Notes under the pieces: generated by a model
Databases searched by the model: none
What the model saw: the letters and a program-made list of their open reading frames with translations, nothing else
Told to the model about the DNA's origin: nothing
Shown here: positions 26,909-36,313 of the stretch, piece by piece
How positions within the stretch are numbered: position 1 is the stretch's first letter
Layout: every line of letters begins with the position of its first letter
Assembly (NCBI RefSeq): GCF_033843645.1
Contig: NZ_JAWXVZ010000005.1
Coordinates: 1 to 64,000, forward strand
DNA length: 64,000 nt
DNA from: Pseudovibrio zosterae
Lineage (GTDB): Bacteria > Pseudomonadota > Alphaproteobacteria > Rhizobiales > Stappiaceae
Direction: 5' to 3'
Position numbers and translations under genes: made by a program

Positions 26909-28336
26909 ATGCATCAGACCACCGGAGAGCAAATCTCCGAGCGCCTTCCAGAAGAAAAATCAATCCCAGAGCCCGCAGTCGCTCCCAAACGACGCATGCG
27001 CATTGTGTGGGAGAGCATCCTTGGCCCTCGCGTGACAGAGGGCGTTCTTCCCGCCCGTGTCCGTCAGGAAATTGCACGTCAGGAAGTGGCTGCCGAGCGG
27101 TTGATCGGCATCATCCAGCTTGGTGTCATCGTGTTTTTTGCGGTGCTTTATGCCATCGCACCGCGCGCCGAGGGCTCTGAAGGGTTCAATTTCGTGCCCT
27201 ATGCCATAACCGGCTACTTCCTGTTCACGATCGTGCGCATTTACCTTTCGTTTCGCGCCGTGCTGCCGGATTGGTACTTGATCATCTCCGTTTGTGTGGA
27301 CGTGGCGCTTTTGGTGGCCATCATCTTTTCCTTCCACATCCAGTATGGGCAGCACCCGGCGTTCTATCTCAAGACGCCCACGCTCATGTATGTTTTCCTC
27401 TTCATTGCGCTACGGGCCTTGCGGTTTGATCCCCGGTTCGTGCTCTGGACGGGCGCCGTGGCAACCGTTGGCTGGCTGGGGTTGGTGTCTTACGCCCTCA
27501 TGTCGGAGATGGGCGCCATGAAGATCACCCGCAACTACGTGGACTATCTCACCAGCAACGCCATTCTCATTGGTGCAGAACTCGACAAGCTGATCATCAT
27601 CATCTCTGTCACGGGCCTGCTGTCCTTGGCGTTGCTGCGCGGCCGGCGCATGCTGTTTGCGGCGGTCAGAGAGCATCTGGCGGTGGAGGATCTCAGCCGT
27701 TTCTTTGATCCTCAAGTCGCCAACTCCATTGTCTCGGCGGATGAAAAGGTGAAAGCCGGGCAGGGAATGATCCGCGACAGCGCCATTCTCATGGTCGACA
27801 TCCGCAGCTTCACCTCAACAGCGGCAACCCTGACACCCCAGGCCACCATGCGTGTTCTGGCGCTTTACCAGCAGCTTGCAGGCAAGATCATCACCGAGGC
27901 CGGTGGGCAGATCGACAAGTTTCTGGGTGATGGCATTCTGGCCACCTTTGGCGCGGTTGAAGAAACCGAGGCCAATGAGGCCAAGGCCCTGGCCGCAGCT
28001 GTGGAGTTGAACCGGGTTCTCACGGCAGCTGCTCCCCAGTTTCGGGAGGCGGGCTGGCCATTGGATTTCCGCATCGGCGTTGGCGTGGCATCTGGCGAAG
28101 TGACGGTTGGCGTTGTTGGGGTCGACGATCGGCTCGAATTCACCGTGATAGGAGATGCGGTCAACCGCGCAGCGAAATTGGAGGACGCCAACAAGGCCGT
28201 GGGGTCTACGGTGCTCACTGACCGAACAACCTATGATGCCGCTGTAAAACAAGGATTTTCCGTAGCGGAATTGAACTTTAGGTCAGGTGAGGTTGCAGGA
28301 ATCAATGGAACAGTAGAGCTTGTTGTTCTTGCGTAA
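26909..28336 (+). CDS. Six-TM class III adenylate cyclase
   Basis: A 475-residue protein with six predicted membrane helices (about 55-240) and a cytoplasmic cyclase domain. Catalytic features are intact: metal Asp D297 (MVDIRSFT) and D341 (KFLGDG), with the purine-selecting pair K337 and T412 (FTVIGDAVNRAAKLE), as in class IIIb adenylate cyclases. The membrane domain lacks HAMP and differs from the Cache-type cyclase at 6882. I chose ATG at 26909 with GGGAG 8 nt upstream; a TTG at 26894 is in frame. As last gene of the rightward set it likely supplies the signal read by the cNMP-binding protein. Confidence 0.88.
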   Translation: MHQTTGEQISERLPEEKSIPEPAVAPKRRMRIVWESILGPRVTEGVLPARVRQEIARQEVAAERLIGIIQLGVIVFFAVLYAIAPRAEGSEGFNFVPYAITGYFLFTIVRIYLSFRAVLPDWYLIISVCVDVALLVAIIFSFHIQYGQHPAFYLKTPTLMYVFLFIALRALRFDPRFVLWTGAVATVGWLGLVSYALMSEMGAMKITRNYVDYLTSNAILIGAELDKLIIIISVTGLLSLALLRGRRMLFAAVREHLAVEDLSRFFDPQVANSIVSADEKVKAGQGMIRDSAILMVDIRSFTSTAATLTPQATMRVLALYQQLAGKIITEAGGQIDKFLGDGILATFGAVEETEANEAKALAAAVELNRVLTAAAPQFREAGWPLDFRIGVGVASGEVTVGVVGVDDRLEFTVIGDAVNRAAKLEDANKAVGSTVLTDRTTYDAAVKQGFSVAELNFRSGEVAGINGTVELVVLA

Positions 28337-28415
28337 TTGTCCGAATTAGGGTCAATACGAAGATGGCCGTCGTTTTTGGGAGGGCCGATTAGAGAACAAT
28401 GGGATTTTAGGGTCT

Positions 28416-29183
28416 ATGAAACTCGATAATACTGTTTCTGCCGTCGTAACGGGAGGCGCATCTGGTCTTGGCGCAGCTACGGCACGCAAGCTCGCCAGCA
28501 GAGGCGTAAAGGTAACGCTATTTGACTTGAACGAAGAAGCCGGTCAGGCAATTGCGGAGGAAATCTCCGGCCTGTTCATCAAGGTTGATGTCACCAGCGA
28601 AGAGAGCGTGACCGCAGGTCTGAAAGCCGCGGAGCAGGCCCATGGCCCCACGCGTATTCTGGTCAACTGCGCTGGCATCGCCATCGGCATGAAGACAACC
28701 TCCCGCGGTGAGCATCACCCGCTGGAAAGCTTCCAGAAGGTCATCGACATCAATCTGGTCGGCTCTTTCCGCTGCCTCACCCACGCTGCCACTTCCATGG
28801 TTCAGCAGGAGCCAATCACTGACGATGGCGAGCGTGGCCTCATCATCTGCACGGCGTCCGTTGCCGCTTACGATGGTCAGGTCGGTCAGGCTGCCTACTC
28901 AGCCTCCAAGGGTGGCGTTGTCGGCATGACGCTTCCAATCGCACGCGATCTGGCAAAGTCTGGTGTGCGCATCATGACCATTGCACCGGGTATCTTTGAG
29001 ACCCCGATGCTCGGGGGCATGCCGCAGGAAGTGCAGGACTCTCTGGCAGCTCAGGTGCCGTTCCCATCCCGTCTGGGAACGGGTGAAGACTACGCCAAAC
29101 TCGTTGAGAGCATCTGCGAAAACACCATGTTGAATGGCGAGGTCATCCGTCTGGATGGGGCCATCCGCTTGGCACCGCGCTAA
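28416..29183 (+). CDS. SDR family oxidoreductase, 3-hydroxyacyl-CoA dehydrogenase type II-like
   Basis: A 255-residue short-chain dehydrogenase with an intact Rossmann motif (TGGASGLG, near 12-19), NCAG and the active site YSASK near 159-163. The overall sequence resembles the HSD17B10-type 3-hydroxy-2-methylacyl-CoA dehydrogenases used in branched-chain amino acid and fatty acid oxidation. The substrate assignment is tentative. It stands 79 nt after the cyclase gene on the same strand. Confidence 0.87.
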   Translation: MKLDNTVSAVVTGGASGLGAATARKLASRGVKVTLFDLNEEAGQAIAEEISGLFIKVDVTSEESVTAGLKAAEQAHGPTRILVNCAGIAIGMKTTSRGEHHPLESFQKVIDINLVGSFRCLTHAATSMVQQEPITDDGERGLIICTASVAAYDGQVGQAAYSASKGGVVGMTLPIARDLAKSGVRIMTIAPGIFETPMLGGMPQEVQDSLAAQVPFPSRLGTGEDYAKLVESICENTMLNGEVIRLDGAIRLAPR

Positions 29184-29255
29184 GCCAGCGCAGGGGAGAT
29201 TGAGGAGGGCGGCACGCTGCCCTCTTATTTTTCGCTCGGTCCGGTGGAGATGGCA

Positions 29256-30596
29256 ATGGTCACGTATTCCGATCAAACCCCAAAGCAGTTTGCTGGCGTT
29301 CTGCCTGAAGCAACCGATGTGCTCATCATCGGCGGGGGCGTGATCGGCATCAGTACCGCCTATCATCTGGCCAAGAAGGGCGTGAAGGTGGTGGTCTGCG
29401 AAAAGGGCCGCGTAGCCGGGGAGCAATCCAGCCGCAACTGGGGCTGGATCCGCCAGCAGGGGCGCGACCATGCCGAATTGCCCATCACCATGGAATCAAA
29501 CCGCATCTGGCAGCAGCTCGTCACCGAGACCAACGAAGACCTCGGTTTCACTCAGCAGGGCGTTTACTATCTGGCCGAAAGCGAAAAGGACCTGGCCTCC
29601 TACGAAGCATTCATGAAGCTCGCCAAGGAGCATGGTCTTGATACCCAGATCCTCACCGAGAAACAGGTTCTGGAGCAGATTCAGGGGCGTCCAGGCAGGT
29701 GGCGCGGCGGCATGGTCACGCCCAGCGATGCCCGTGCGGAGCCGTGGCAGGCCGTGCCTGCAATCGCCCGCATTGCCGAACGCTTTGGGGTGACCATCGT
29801 CGAAGACTGCGCCGTGCGCACGCTGGACTTTGAAGGCGGCCAGCTCACAGGAGCGGTCACTGAGCAGGGCCGCATCAAGGCAGGGCGTGTCCTTCTGGCG
29901 GGGGGCGCTTGGTCCGCCTTGTTTGCAGACAACATGGGCGTGAAGATGCCCCAGCTTGCCGTGCGCGCCACTGTGGCCGCAACTGCTCCGGTAGAAAATG
30001 TGTTCAACGGCAACGCCGCAGACAGCAACTTCGCTTTCCGGCGGCGTATGGATGGCGGCTACTCGTTGGCCCTGTCCGATCTGCATAACCACTTCATCGG
30101 GCCTAGCTCCTTCAAGCACCTGTTCAAGTGGTTGCCGTCCTACAAGGTGTCCTTCAAAGGTGTTTCTCTGGGGCTCAAAGGGCCCAAGGGGCATCCGGAT
30201 TCATGGGGGCACAAACGGTCATGGACCGGGAACGACGTCACCCCCTTTGAGAATGTGCGGGTCATGAACCCGCAGCCAGCACCTTCTGCAAAAACCACCA
30301 TGCTGGCCCGGTTGGCAGATCGCTTTCCGCAGCTGGCAGGCACCCGGCTTGTCGAAATCTGGGCCGGGATGATTGATGCCATGCCCGACTTCATTCCGAT
30401 CATGGATGAAGCGCCCAATCACAAGGGGCTGTTCATCGCCACCGGCTTTTCAGGTCACGGCTTTGGCATTGGCCCGGCGGCAGGGCGCATCATGAGCGAT
30501 CTCATGGAAGGCAATCCGGCGGGTCATGACATGACCCGCTTCCGGTTCAACCGTTTCCATGATGGTTCAAAAATAGAACTGGGCCCTTTCCTCTAG
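29256..30596 (+). CDS. FAD-dependent oxidoreductase, DadA/glycine oxidase-like
   Basis: A flavoprotein of about 446 residues. The N-terminal FAD-binding motif is VLIIGGGVIGISTAYHLAKKG, split here by position at about 19-39, followed by SSRNWGWIRQQGRDHAELP, typical of a DAO-family subgroup. The C-terminal GFSGHGFGIGPAAGRI completes the FAD site. It probably oxidises an amine or D-amino acid. ATG at 29256 is preferred because GTGGAG then lies 6 nt upstream; the frame is open from GTG 29244. Confidence 0.9.
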   Translation: MVTYSDQTPKQFAGVLPEATDVLIIGGGVIGISTAYHLAKKGVKVVVCEKGRVAGEQSSRNWGWIRQQGRDHAELPITMESNRIWQQLVTETNEDLGFTQQGVYYLAESEKDLASYEAFMKLAKEHGLDTQILTEKQVLEQIQGRPGRWRGGMVTPSDARAEPWQAVPAIARIAERFGVTIVEDCAVRTLDFEGGQLTGAVTEQGRIKAGRVLLAGGAWSALFADNMGVKMPQLAVRATVAATAPVENVFNGNAADSNFAFRRRMDGGYSLALSDLHNHFIGPSSFKHLFKWLPSYKVSFKGVSLGLKGPKGHPDSWGHKRSWTGNDVTPFENVRVMNPQPAPSAKTTMLARLADRFPQLAGTRLVEIWAGMIDAMPDFIPIMDEAPNHKGLFIATGFSGHGFGIGPAAGRIMSDLMEGNPAGHDMTRFRFNRFHDGSKIELGPFL

Positions 30597-30731
30597 AGGA
30601 GGAAAAGGCGCGTCTTTAAAAGAAATTCCTTAATTACCAGTAGAAAATCAGTGGCTGACCGTTTGTGTCGCTACGTAATTCATTACAATTGAAAATTGAT
30701 TGGGTGATTCTACTGGGGGTTGAGGTTTTAA

Positions 30732-31481
30732 ATGCTGGGTTTTTCGAGGATTATTATTGTTGCGGGCATAGCGGCACTTGCCGGATGTGCACCGCAACTG
30801 AAGTTGAATTTCGACAATGCAGAAACTGCGATGGGCTATGTCAACACCAAGGTGTATTCCCATGGGCAGGTCTTCATTTGGGACACGGAAGCGGAGTCTT
30901 TGACCCACGTTCTGGATATTCAAGCTGGTGACTTTGATACCAGCAACTCCGGAACAGTGGGCAGGCGCTATTCCAAGGCAGTCAATGGAGTAGATGCAGA
31001 AATCAGCGGGGTGCAACTCTCGCCGGATCTGCAGGCAAAGCTGGAAACGCGGGCCGCAAGGGAAACGGTCATTGAGCTTAATGATGTGGAGACGGTCCGG
31101 TTTGTTGACCCTCGATATGTCATGAACAGCCCGGAAATGGCGGCTTGGCGCATTGAAGAAGCGCAAATCCGCGGTGCAAACTCCCAGCGTTATCGCTATG
31201 TGCTGCTGTCGGGCATCGTGAATGCAAAGAAAGCGACCTTCAGTGTTGCCGGAACAAAGGGCGAGAAAAACGGGGTCGAGGTCACTCTTGGGGATACCAC
31301 CTTCAAGCTCAATGTCATTGGCGAGAGCGTGGATCTTTGGGAAAACAGCAACGCACCGGTGCTGTACAACGTGAACGTTTTCAGGTTCCGCAAGGATCCT
31401 GAGGGAGCGACCGGCTATCGTTTTGACTACGACACCAGCTTCCCCAAAGAGGATTACATCGTCGCACTCAAGCGCAGCTAG
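30732..31481 (+). CDS. Predicted lipoprotein of unknown function
   Basis: A 249-residue protein with a lipoprotein signal (IIIVAGIAALAGC), lipobox LAGC and the acylated Cys at 19. The mature part is rich in beta-type alternation and shows no family I recognise. It contains no further Cys or catalytic motif. It stands alone between the flavoprotein gene and ilvD, with a terminator-like hairpin after it. Confidence 0.75.
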   Translation: MLGFSRIIIVAGIAALAGCAPQLKLNFDNAETAMGYVNTKVYSHGQVFIWDTEAESLTHVLDIQAGDFDTSNSGTVGRRYSKAVNGVDAEISGVQLSPDLQAKLETRAARETVIELNDVETVRFVDPRYVMNSPEMAAWRIEEAQIRGANSQRYRYVLLSGIVNAKKATFSVAGTKGEKNGVEVTLGDTTFKLNVIGESVDLWENSNAPVLYNVNVFRFRKDPEGATGYRFDYDTSFPKEDYIVALKRS

Positions 31482-31514
31482 AACCGCGCCGACGGCGCCA
31501 AAATGCATGAACAA

Positions 31515-31543
31515 AAGGCTCGGCGGTCATCCTGCCGGGCCTT
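31515..31543 (+). terminator. Probable terminator after the lipoprotein gene
   Basis: AAGGCTCGGC pairs with GCCGGGCCTT (one G-T), followed by CCTTG with only a weak U-tract. The remaining sequence up to ilvD (to 31759) holds no gene I can support; a promoter for ilvD should lie there. Confidence 0.5.
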
Positions 31544-31759
31544 CCTTGTATCGGCTTGCCCTATCGGCATGGTTCGAAAATTGAGATTGGACCGTTCCTT
31601 TAAAGAGATTAGTTCAATCGATCGATGGGGAATAAGCCGTACTGGCGGGTACACCTTTGCTTTGAAATGGTGTAGGGTTTCGAAAATTGCGGAAATAATC
31701 TTGAATTTCTAACAATGCTGCGCAAGCTGCTGGTTGGAAATCAACTCTAGAGGAAGCCA

Positions 31760-33607
31760 ATGCCCAACTATCGCTCGCGTACCTCCACCCACGGCCGGAA
31801 CATGGCCGGGGCTCGCGGCCTGTGGCGCGCCACCGGCATGAAGGATGACGACTTCGGCAAACCAATCATCGCGATTGTGAACTCCTTCACCCAGTTCGTG
31901 CCAGGTCACGTACACTTGAAGGATCTTGGCCAGCTCGTTGCCCGTGAAGTGGAGAAGGCGGGCGGTGTCGCCAAGGAGTTCAACACCATTGCGGTGGATG
32001 ATGGCATCGCCATGGGGCACGATGGTATGCTCTACTCATTGCCGTCTCGCGAGCTGATTGCCGATGCGGCGGAATACATGATCAACGCGCACTGCGCGGA
32101 TGCCATGGTTTGCATTTCCAACTGTGACAAGATCACGCCAGGCATGTTCATGGCCGCCATGCGCCTCAACATTCCTGCCGTCTTTGTTTCCGGCGGCCCC
32201 ATGGAGGCCGGCAAGGTCACTCTGGCCAATGGCGAAGCCCGCAAGCTCGATCTGGTTGACGCCATGGTGGCCGCGGCCAGCGACTCCATGTCCGATGAGG
32301 ACGTGAAGTCCATCGAAAGCGAAGCCTGCCCAACCTGTGGCTCTTGTTCCGGCATGTTCACGGCAAACTCCATGAACTGCCTGACCGAAGCGCTGGGCCT
32401 GTCTTTGCCGGGCAACGGCTCAACGCTGGCAACCCATGCCGACCGCAAGCGCCTTTTCATTGAAGCCGGTCACCTCATCGTGGATTTGACCAAGCGCTAC
32501 TACGAGCAGGGCGATGAAAGTGTATTGCCGCGCAACATTGCCAGCTTCCGCGCCTTCGAAAATGCCATGACCATGGACATCGCCATGGGCGGGTCCACCA
32601 ACACCATCTTGCACCTGCTCGCGGCCGCGCAGGAAGGCGAGATCGATTTCACCATGGATGATATCGACCGTCTGTCACGTTCCGTTCCCGTGCTCTGCAA
32701 GGTCGCGCCAAGCATCGAGAACGTCCATATGGAAGACATCCACCGCGCTGGTGGCATCATGGGTATTCTCGGCGAGCTGGACCGCGCAGGCCTTCTGCAC
32801 ACGGACGTGCCTACCGTCCACTCTGCCACCATGAAGGATGCGCTGGATCGTTGGGACATCATGCGCAACCCGTCAGACAGTGTGCGTGAGTTCTACACTG
32901 CAGCGCCGGGTGGCGTGCGCACCACTCAGGCGTTCTCGCAGAGCTCTCGCTATGCCGAGGGCGTTGATGACGACCGCGAAAACGGCGTTGTCCGCTCCAA
33001 GGAACATGCGTTCTCGCAGGACGGCGGTCTGGCCGTGCTTTATGGCAATCTGGCCATCGACGGCTGTATCGTGAAGACAGCAGGGGTGGATGAAAGCATC
33101 CTCAAGTTCACCGGTCCGGCGCGCATCTTTGAAAGTCAGGAAAAGGCTGTCAGCGACATTCTCACCGGCAAGGTCAAAGCGGGCGATGTTGTCATCATCC
33201 GCTACGAGGGGCCGCGCGGTGGGCCGGGCATGCAGGAAATGCTCTACCCAACCAGCTATCTGAAGTCCAAGGGTCTGGGGGCTTCCTGTGCGCTCATCAC
33301 CGATGGTCGCTTCTCTGGTGGCACCTCCGGTCTGTCCATCGGACACGTCTCCCCAGAGGCGGCTGAAGGCGGCAACATCGGCCTCGTGGAAGAGGGGGAT
33401 ATGATCTACATCGATATCCCGAACCGCATCATTCGCATGGAGGTTTCCGACGAGGTGCTGGCCGAGCGCCGCGCGGCGATGGAAGCCAAGGGCGATGCCG
33501 CTTGGAAGCCGCTTGAAAAGCGCAAGCGCAAAGTCTCCACGGCGCTGAAGGCCTATGCCAAGATGACAACCAGCGCGGCTATGGGTGCCGTGCGCAAGGT
33601 GGACTGA
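31760..33607 (+). CDS. ilvD: Dihydroxy-acid dehydratase
   Basis: A 615-residue enzyme of isoleucine and valine biosynthesis that dehydrates 2,3-dihydroxy-3-methyl acids to the 2-oxo acids. Length matches the E. coli-type IlvD (616). Iron-sulfur cluster cysteines lie in NCDKITPGM near residue 122 and CPTCGSCSGMFTANSMN near 192. DGRFSGGTSGLSIGH near 515 is the conserved C-terminal motif. It is a monocistronic gene with a strong terminator. Apart from the tryptophan genes no other biosynthetic operon is nearby. Confidence 0.97.
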   Translation: MPNYRSRTSTHGRNMAGARGLWRATGMKDDDFGKPIIAIVNSFTQFVPGHVHLKDLGQLVAREVEKAGGVAKEFNTIAVDDGIAMGHDGMLYSLPSRELIADAAEYMINAHCADAMVCISNCDKITPGMFMAAMRLNIPAVFVSGGPMEAGKVTLANGEARKLDLVDAMVAAASDSMSDEDVKSIESEACPTCGSCSGMFTANSMNCLTEALGLSLPGNGSTLATHADRKRLFIEAGHLIVDLTKRYYEQGDESVLPRNIASFRAFENAMTMDIAMGGSTNTILHLLAAAQEGEIDFTMDDIDRLSRSVPVLCKVAPSIENVHMEDIHRAGGIMGILGELDRAGLLHTDVPTVHSATMKDALDRWDIMRNPSDSVREFYTAAPGGVRTTQAFSQSSRYAEGVDDDRENGVVRSKEHAFSQDGGLAVLYGNLAIDGCIVKTAGVDESILKFTGPARIFESQEKAVSDILTGKVKAGDVVIIRYEGPRGGPGMQEMLYPTSYLKSKGLGASCALITDGRFSGGTSGLSIGHVSPEAAEGGNIGLVEEGDMIYIDIPNRIIRMEVSDEVLAERRAAMEAKGDAAWKPLEKRKRKVSTALKAYAKMTTSAAMGAVRKVD

Positions 33608-33634
33608 GCGTCCGCTTGAGACCTTGAAAAAGCA

Positions 33635-33667
33635 AAAAGCCGGGAACTCCCATCCCCGGCTTTTTTG
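33635..33667 (+). terminator. Intrinsic terminator of ilvD
   Basis: AAAAGCCGGG and CCCGGCTTTT form a 10-bp stem, followed by TTGTTG. The A-rich 5' side also lets it work for the small leftward gene that ends just beyond it. Confidence 0.85.
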
Positions 33668-33672
33668 TTGTG

Positions 33673-33855
33673 TCAGTACAGCTTCTCTTTTTGAAACCAG
33701 GCGAAGCTGAATGCGCGATCTGCAACCAGCGCCCCAATGGCAGCACCCATGAGGTACTCCGCCGGGCCGGTGAATTGCATCGCAAATAGCAGTCCAACAG
33801 TGATGAACGCACCCGCTGCCATGCCACAAAGTGCGAGTGCTTCCTTGTTTTTCAC
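33673..33855 (-). CDS. Small hypothetical membrane protein
   Basis: A protein of about 60 residues with two hydrophobic segments (ALCGMAAGAFITVGLLFAM and EYLMGAAIGALVADRAF). No family is recognised. The frame is open from 33903, but GTG at 33855 has AGGGGGG 8 nt upstream and is the best-supported start; ATG at 33873 has its purine tract too close. It is convergent with ilvD and shares its terminator region. Confidence 0.6.
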   Translation of the reverse strand: MKNKEALALCGMAAGAFITVGLLFAMQFTGPAEYLMGAAIGALVADRAFSFAWFQKEKLY

Positions 33856-33969
33856 GAGAGATGCCCCCCTCATTTCCCTTGGCACATCCCAGCCTGAGCC
33901 CACAGGAGTTAATGAAAACTCACTAAAGATGGTTAACTGGGCCTCGGAACAATACTAGGGAAAATCAGT

Positions 33970-33983
33970 GGCGGATTTCCGCC
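33970..33983 (-). terminator. Short hairpin after trpE, possible terminator
   Basis: GGCGGA and TCCGCC form a 6-bp stem with a 2-nt loop on the minus strand, followed after 4 nt by TTTT. It lies about 17 nt past the trpE stop. Confidence 0.45.
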
Positions 33984-33999
33984 AATGAGTGCATGTAGG

Positions 34000-36174
34000 C
34001 TACATCCGTGTTTTTCTGTAGATAACCGCCTGGTCGATCACGTTACGGATGATTGCATGGCCTGCATCCTGATCCAGAGACATGATTGATTCTGGATGGA
34101 ACTGAACCGCGCTGATCGGCAGGCTCTCGTGTTCAATGGCCATCACCACTCCGTCTTCGGTTTCAGCGGTCACTTTCAGCTCAGCCGGCAGCGTGTCCCG
34201 TTTGGCAAACAGGGAGTGGTAGCGGCCCACCGTTACAGGTGATGCAAGGCCGGCAAACACCTTGGAGCCTTCGGTGAATGTGACCGGAGACGGTTTGCCG
34301 TGCATAGGCACATCAAGCTGCCCCAACGTACCGCCGAAGCTTTCCGTAAGCGCCTGAAGACCGAGGCAAACGCCGAAGATTGGCAGCTCACGTGCACGCG
34401 CCTTGGCAATGGTCGCTGTGCAGTCGAAGTCCTTTGGAGATCCGGGGCCGGGGGAGAGCACCACCAGATCCGGTTTCACCTCATCAAACACTTCTTCCGC
34501 AACCGGCGTGCGGTATGTCACCACTGTTGCGCCCGTCTGCCGGAAGTAATTGGCCAGCGTATGGACGAAACTGTCCTCGTGGTCCACCAGAAGGATTTTC
34601 AAGCCTGCTCCCGGCTTTGCGGCTTCAGCCTTTGCTTCCGGCGCAAGCGCCAATCCGGCCTCGCGCACGGCAGCGCGCATGGCAGAAGCCTTCAGCTCTG
34701 TCTCGGCCTCTTCATCCTCCGGGATGCTGTCATAAAGCAGCGTTGCACCGGCACGTATCTGCGCCACGCCGTCCTTGATGCGCACGGTGCGCAGGGTCAG
34801 GCCGGTGTTCATGTCGCCGTTGAACAGCACAGCGCCAATGGCGCCGCCATACCACGCCCGCGGGCTTTTCTCATGGTCCTCGATGAACTGCATGGCCCAG
34901 CGCTTCGGCGCGCCGGTCACAGTCACTGCCCAGGTGTGTGAGAGGAATGCATCCAGCGCGTCTTTGTCAGGCAACAAGGTGCCCTCGATATGGTCCACCG
35001 TGTGGATCAGCCGGGAGTACATCTCGATCTGCCGACGGCCGATGACCCGCACGGACTCCGGCACGCAGATGCGGCTCTTGTCGTTGCGGTCCACGTCGGA
35101 GCACATGGTCAGCTCGGCTTCGTCCTTGGCGGAGTTCAGCAGCTTGCGGATTTGCGCTTCGTCCTCAATGGCGTTTCGGCCCCGGCGAATGGTGCCGGAA
35201 ATCGGGCAGGTTTCCACCCGGCGGCCACCCGTGACGCGCACATACATTTCGGGCGAGGCACCCACCAGATATTCGCTCTCCCCCAGATTGATGAAGAAGG
35301 AATAGGGGGATGGGTTGATCTGCTGCAGGCGGCGGGAAACCGCAGAAGGCGGGTTTTCACAGACCTCATAAAAGGTCTGGCCTGGCACCGTCTCAAACAA
35401 GTCACCCCGGCGGAAATACTCCACGGCCTTATGCACCAGCTGTGCATATTCGCCCGGTTCGTGATCCCCGCGTCCCGGTGTTTCACCTGCTGGAACATAA
35501 GGGGTTTCTTCCCCGGTCCGTGCAAGGCCTTCCGTGGACTGGCCGTCAACCTCAAACTCATATTCCAGCACATGGGCTTTACGGCCATAGTGGTCCACGA
35601 TCAGGATTTCGTCAGGCAGGAACAGCACCATGTCACGCTGGTCGCCCGGACGGTCCAGCTTCAGGTTGATGGGCTCGAACTGGAATGTCAGGTCATAGCC
35701 AAACGCCCCATAAAGCCCGAGCTGGTCATCGTCGCAGCCAAACAGCTCGATGAGCGTGCGCACAACCGAGAACGTGGAGGGCTGACGGGAGCGTTCCTCC
35801 TCCGTGAAGGCACGATCAGGGACCTTGATGGTCAGATCGATGCGGCTGCCTTCGGCCGTGAAGCTGTCAATGTCAGGGTGATCTTGCAATGCCTTTTGAA
35901 TAACCGGCATCAAGACTTCACCGCGCTGGTTGAGCGCACGGATCATCACCGCCCGGTCGTTGCTCTCCAGAAGCAGCGGGGGGTTGGCGAGCGCCATATC
36001 CCAGCGGGTGTAGCGGCCCGGATACTCATAGGAGGACGAAAGAACAGCACCGCGCTGCCGATCCAGCCGATCCATCCACTCAGACGTGCCTGCTTCGTAG
36101 TTCGCTGGGCGTGTCTTGCGGCGAATTGTGATGCCGCCTTTGGTCAGGTAAGTCTGTGCCGCCAAGTCTGGCAT
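34000..36174 (-). CDS. trpE(G): Anthranilate synthase, fused components I and II
   Basis: A 724-residue fusion that converts chorismate and glutamine to anthranilate, the first step of tryptophan synthesis. The N-terminal TrpE domain (about 1-510) has DRNDKSRIC, IHTVDHIEG and the chorismate-site GAPKRWAMQFI. The C-terminal TrpG amidotransferase (about 528-720) has LVDHEDSFVHTLANY, the nucleophile Cys in GVCLGLQ and the catalytic His in QFHPES. The single-chain arrangement is characteristic of rhizobia and relatives. Expression is predicted to be controlled by the trpL attenuator directly upstream. Confidence 0.96.
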   Translation of the reverse strand: MPDLAAQTYLTKGGITIRRKTRPANYEAGTSEWMDRLDRQRGAVLSSSYEYPGRYTRWDMALANPPLLLESNDRAVMIRALNQRGEVLMPVIQKALQDHPDIDSFTAEGSRIDLTIKVPDRAFTEEERSRQPSTFSVVRTLIELFGCDDDQLGLYGAFGYDLTFQFEPINLKLDRPGDQRDMVLFLPDEILIVDHYGRKAHVLEYEFEVDGQSTEGLARTGEETPYVPAGETPGRGDHEPGEYAQLVHKAVEYFRRGDLFETVPGQTFYEVCENPPSAVSRRLQQINPSPYSFFINLGESEYLVGASPEMYVRVTGGRRVETCPISGTIRRGRNAIEDEAQIRKLLNSAKDEAELTMCSDVDRNDKSRICVPESVRVIGRRQIEMYSRLIHTVDHIEGTLLPDKDALDAFLSHTWAVTVTGAPKRWAMQFIEDHEKSPRAWYGGAIGAVLFNGDMNTGLTLRTVRIKDGVAQIRAGATLLYDSIPEDEEAETELKASAMRAAVREAGLALAPEAKAEAAKPGAGLKILLVDHEDSFVHTLANYFRQTGATVVTYRTPVAEEVFDEVKPDLVVLSPGPGSPKDFDCTATIAKARARELPIFGVCLGLQALTESFGGTLGQLDVPMHGKPSPVTFTEGSKVFAGLASPVTVGRYHSLFAKRDTLPAELKVTAETEDGVVMAIEHESLPISAVQFHPESIMSLDQDAGHAIIRNVIDQAVIYRKTRM

Positions 36175-36235
36175 TTCTCAACTCCAACTGGTTGGCCGCG
36201 CCCTGCAAAACATGCGAAAAACAGGCGCCAGATAC

Positions 36236-36268
36236 AACAAAACCGCCTGCGAAGGAGCGCGGCGGTTT
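36236..36268 (-). terminator. trp attenuator (terminator stem)
   Basis: On the minus strand AAACCGCC and GGCGGTTT form an 8-bp stem followed by TGTTGT, between trpL and trpE. The alternative leader segment CGGCGG (36308-36313), just after the trpL stop, can pair with the CCGCCG in this stem, giving the competing antiterminator expected for ribosome-mediated attenuation. Confidence 0.8.
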
Positions 36269-36313
36269 CTGTTCAACTTGTCAACTCAGGACATGCGTTG
36301 TCAGGGGCCGCCG

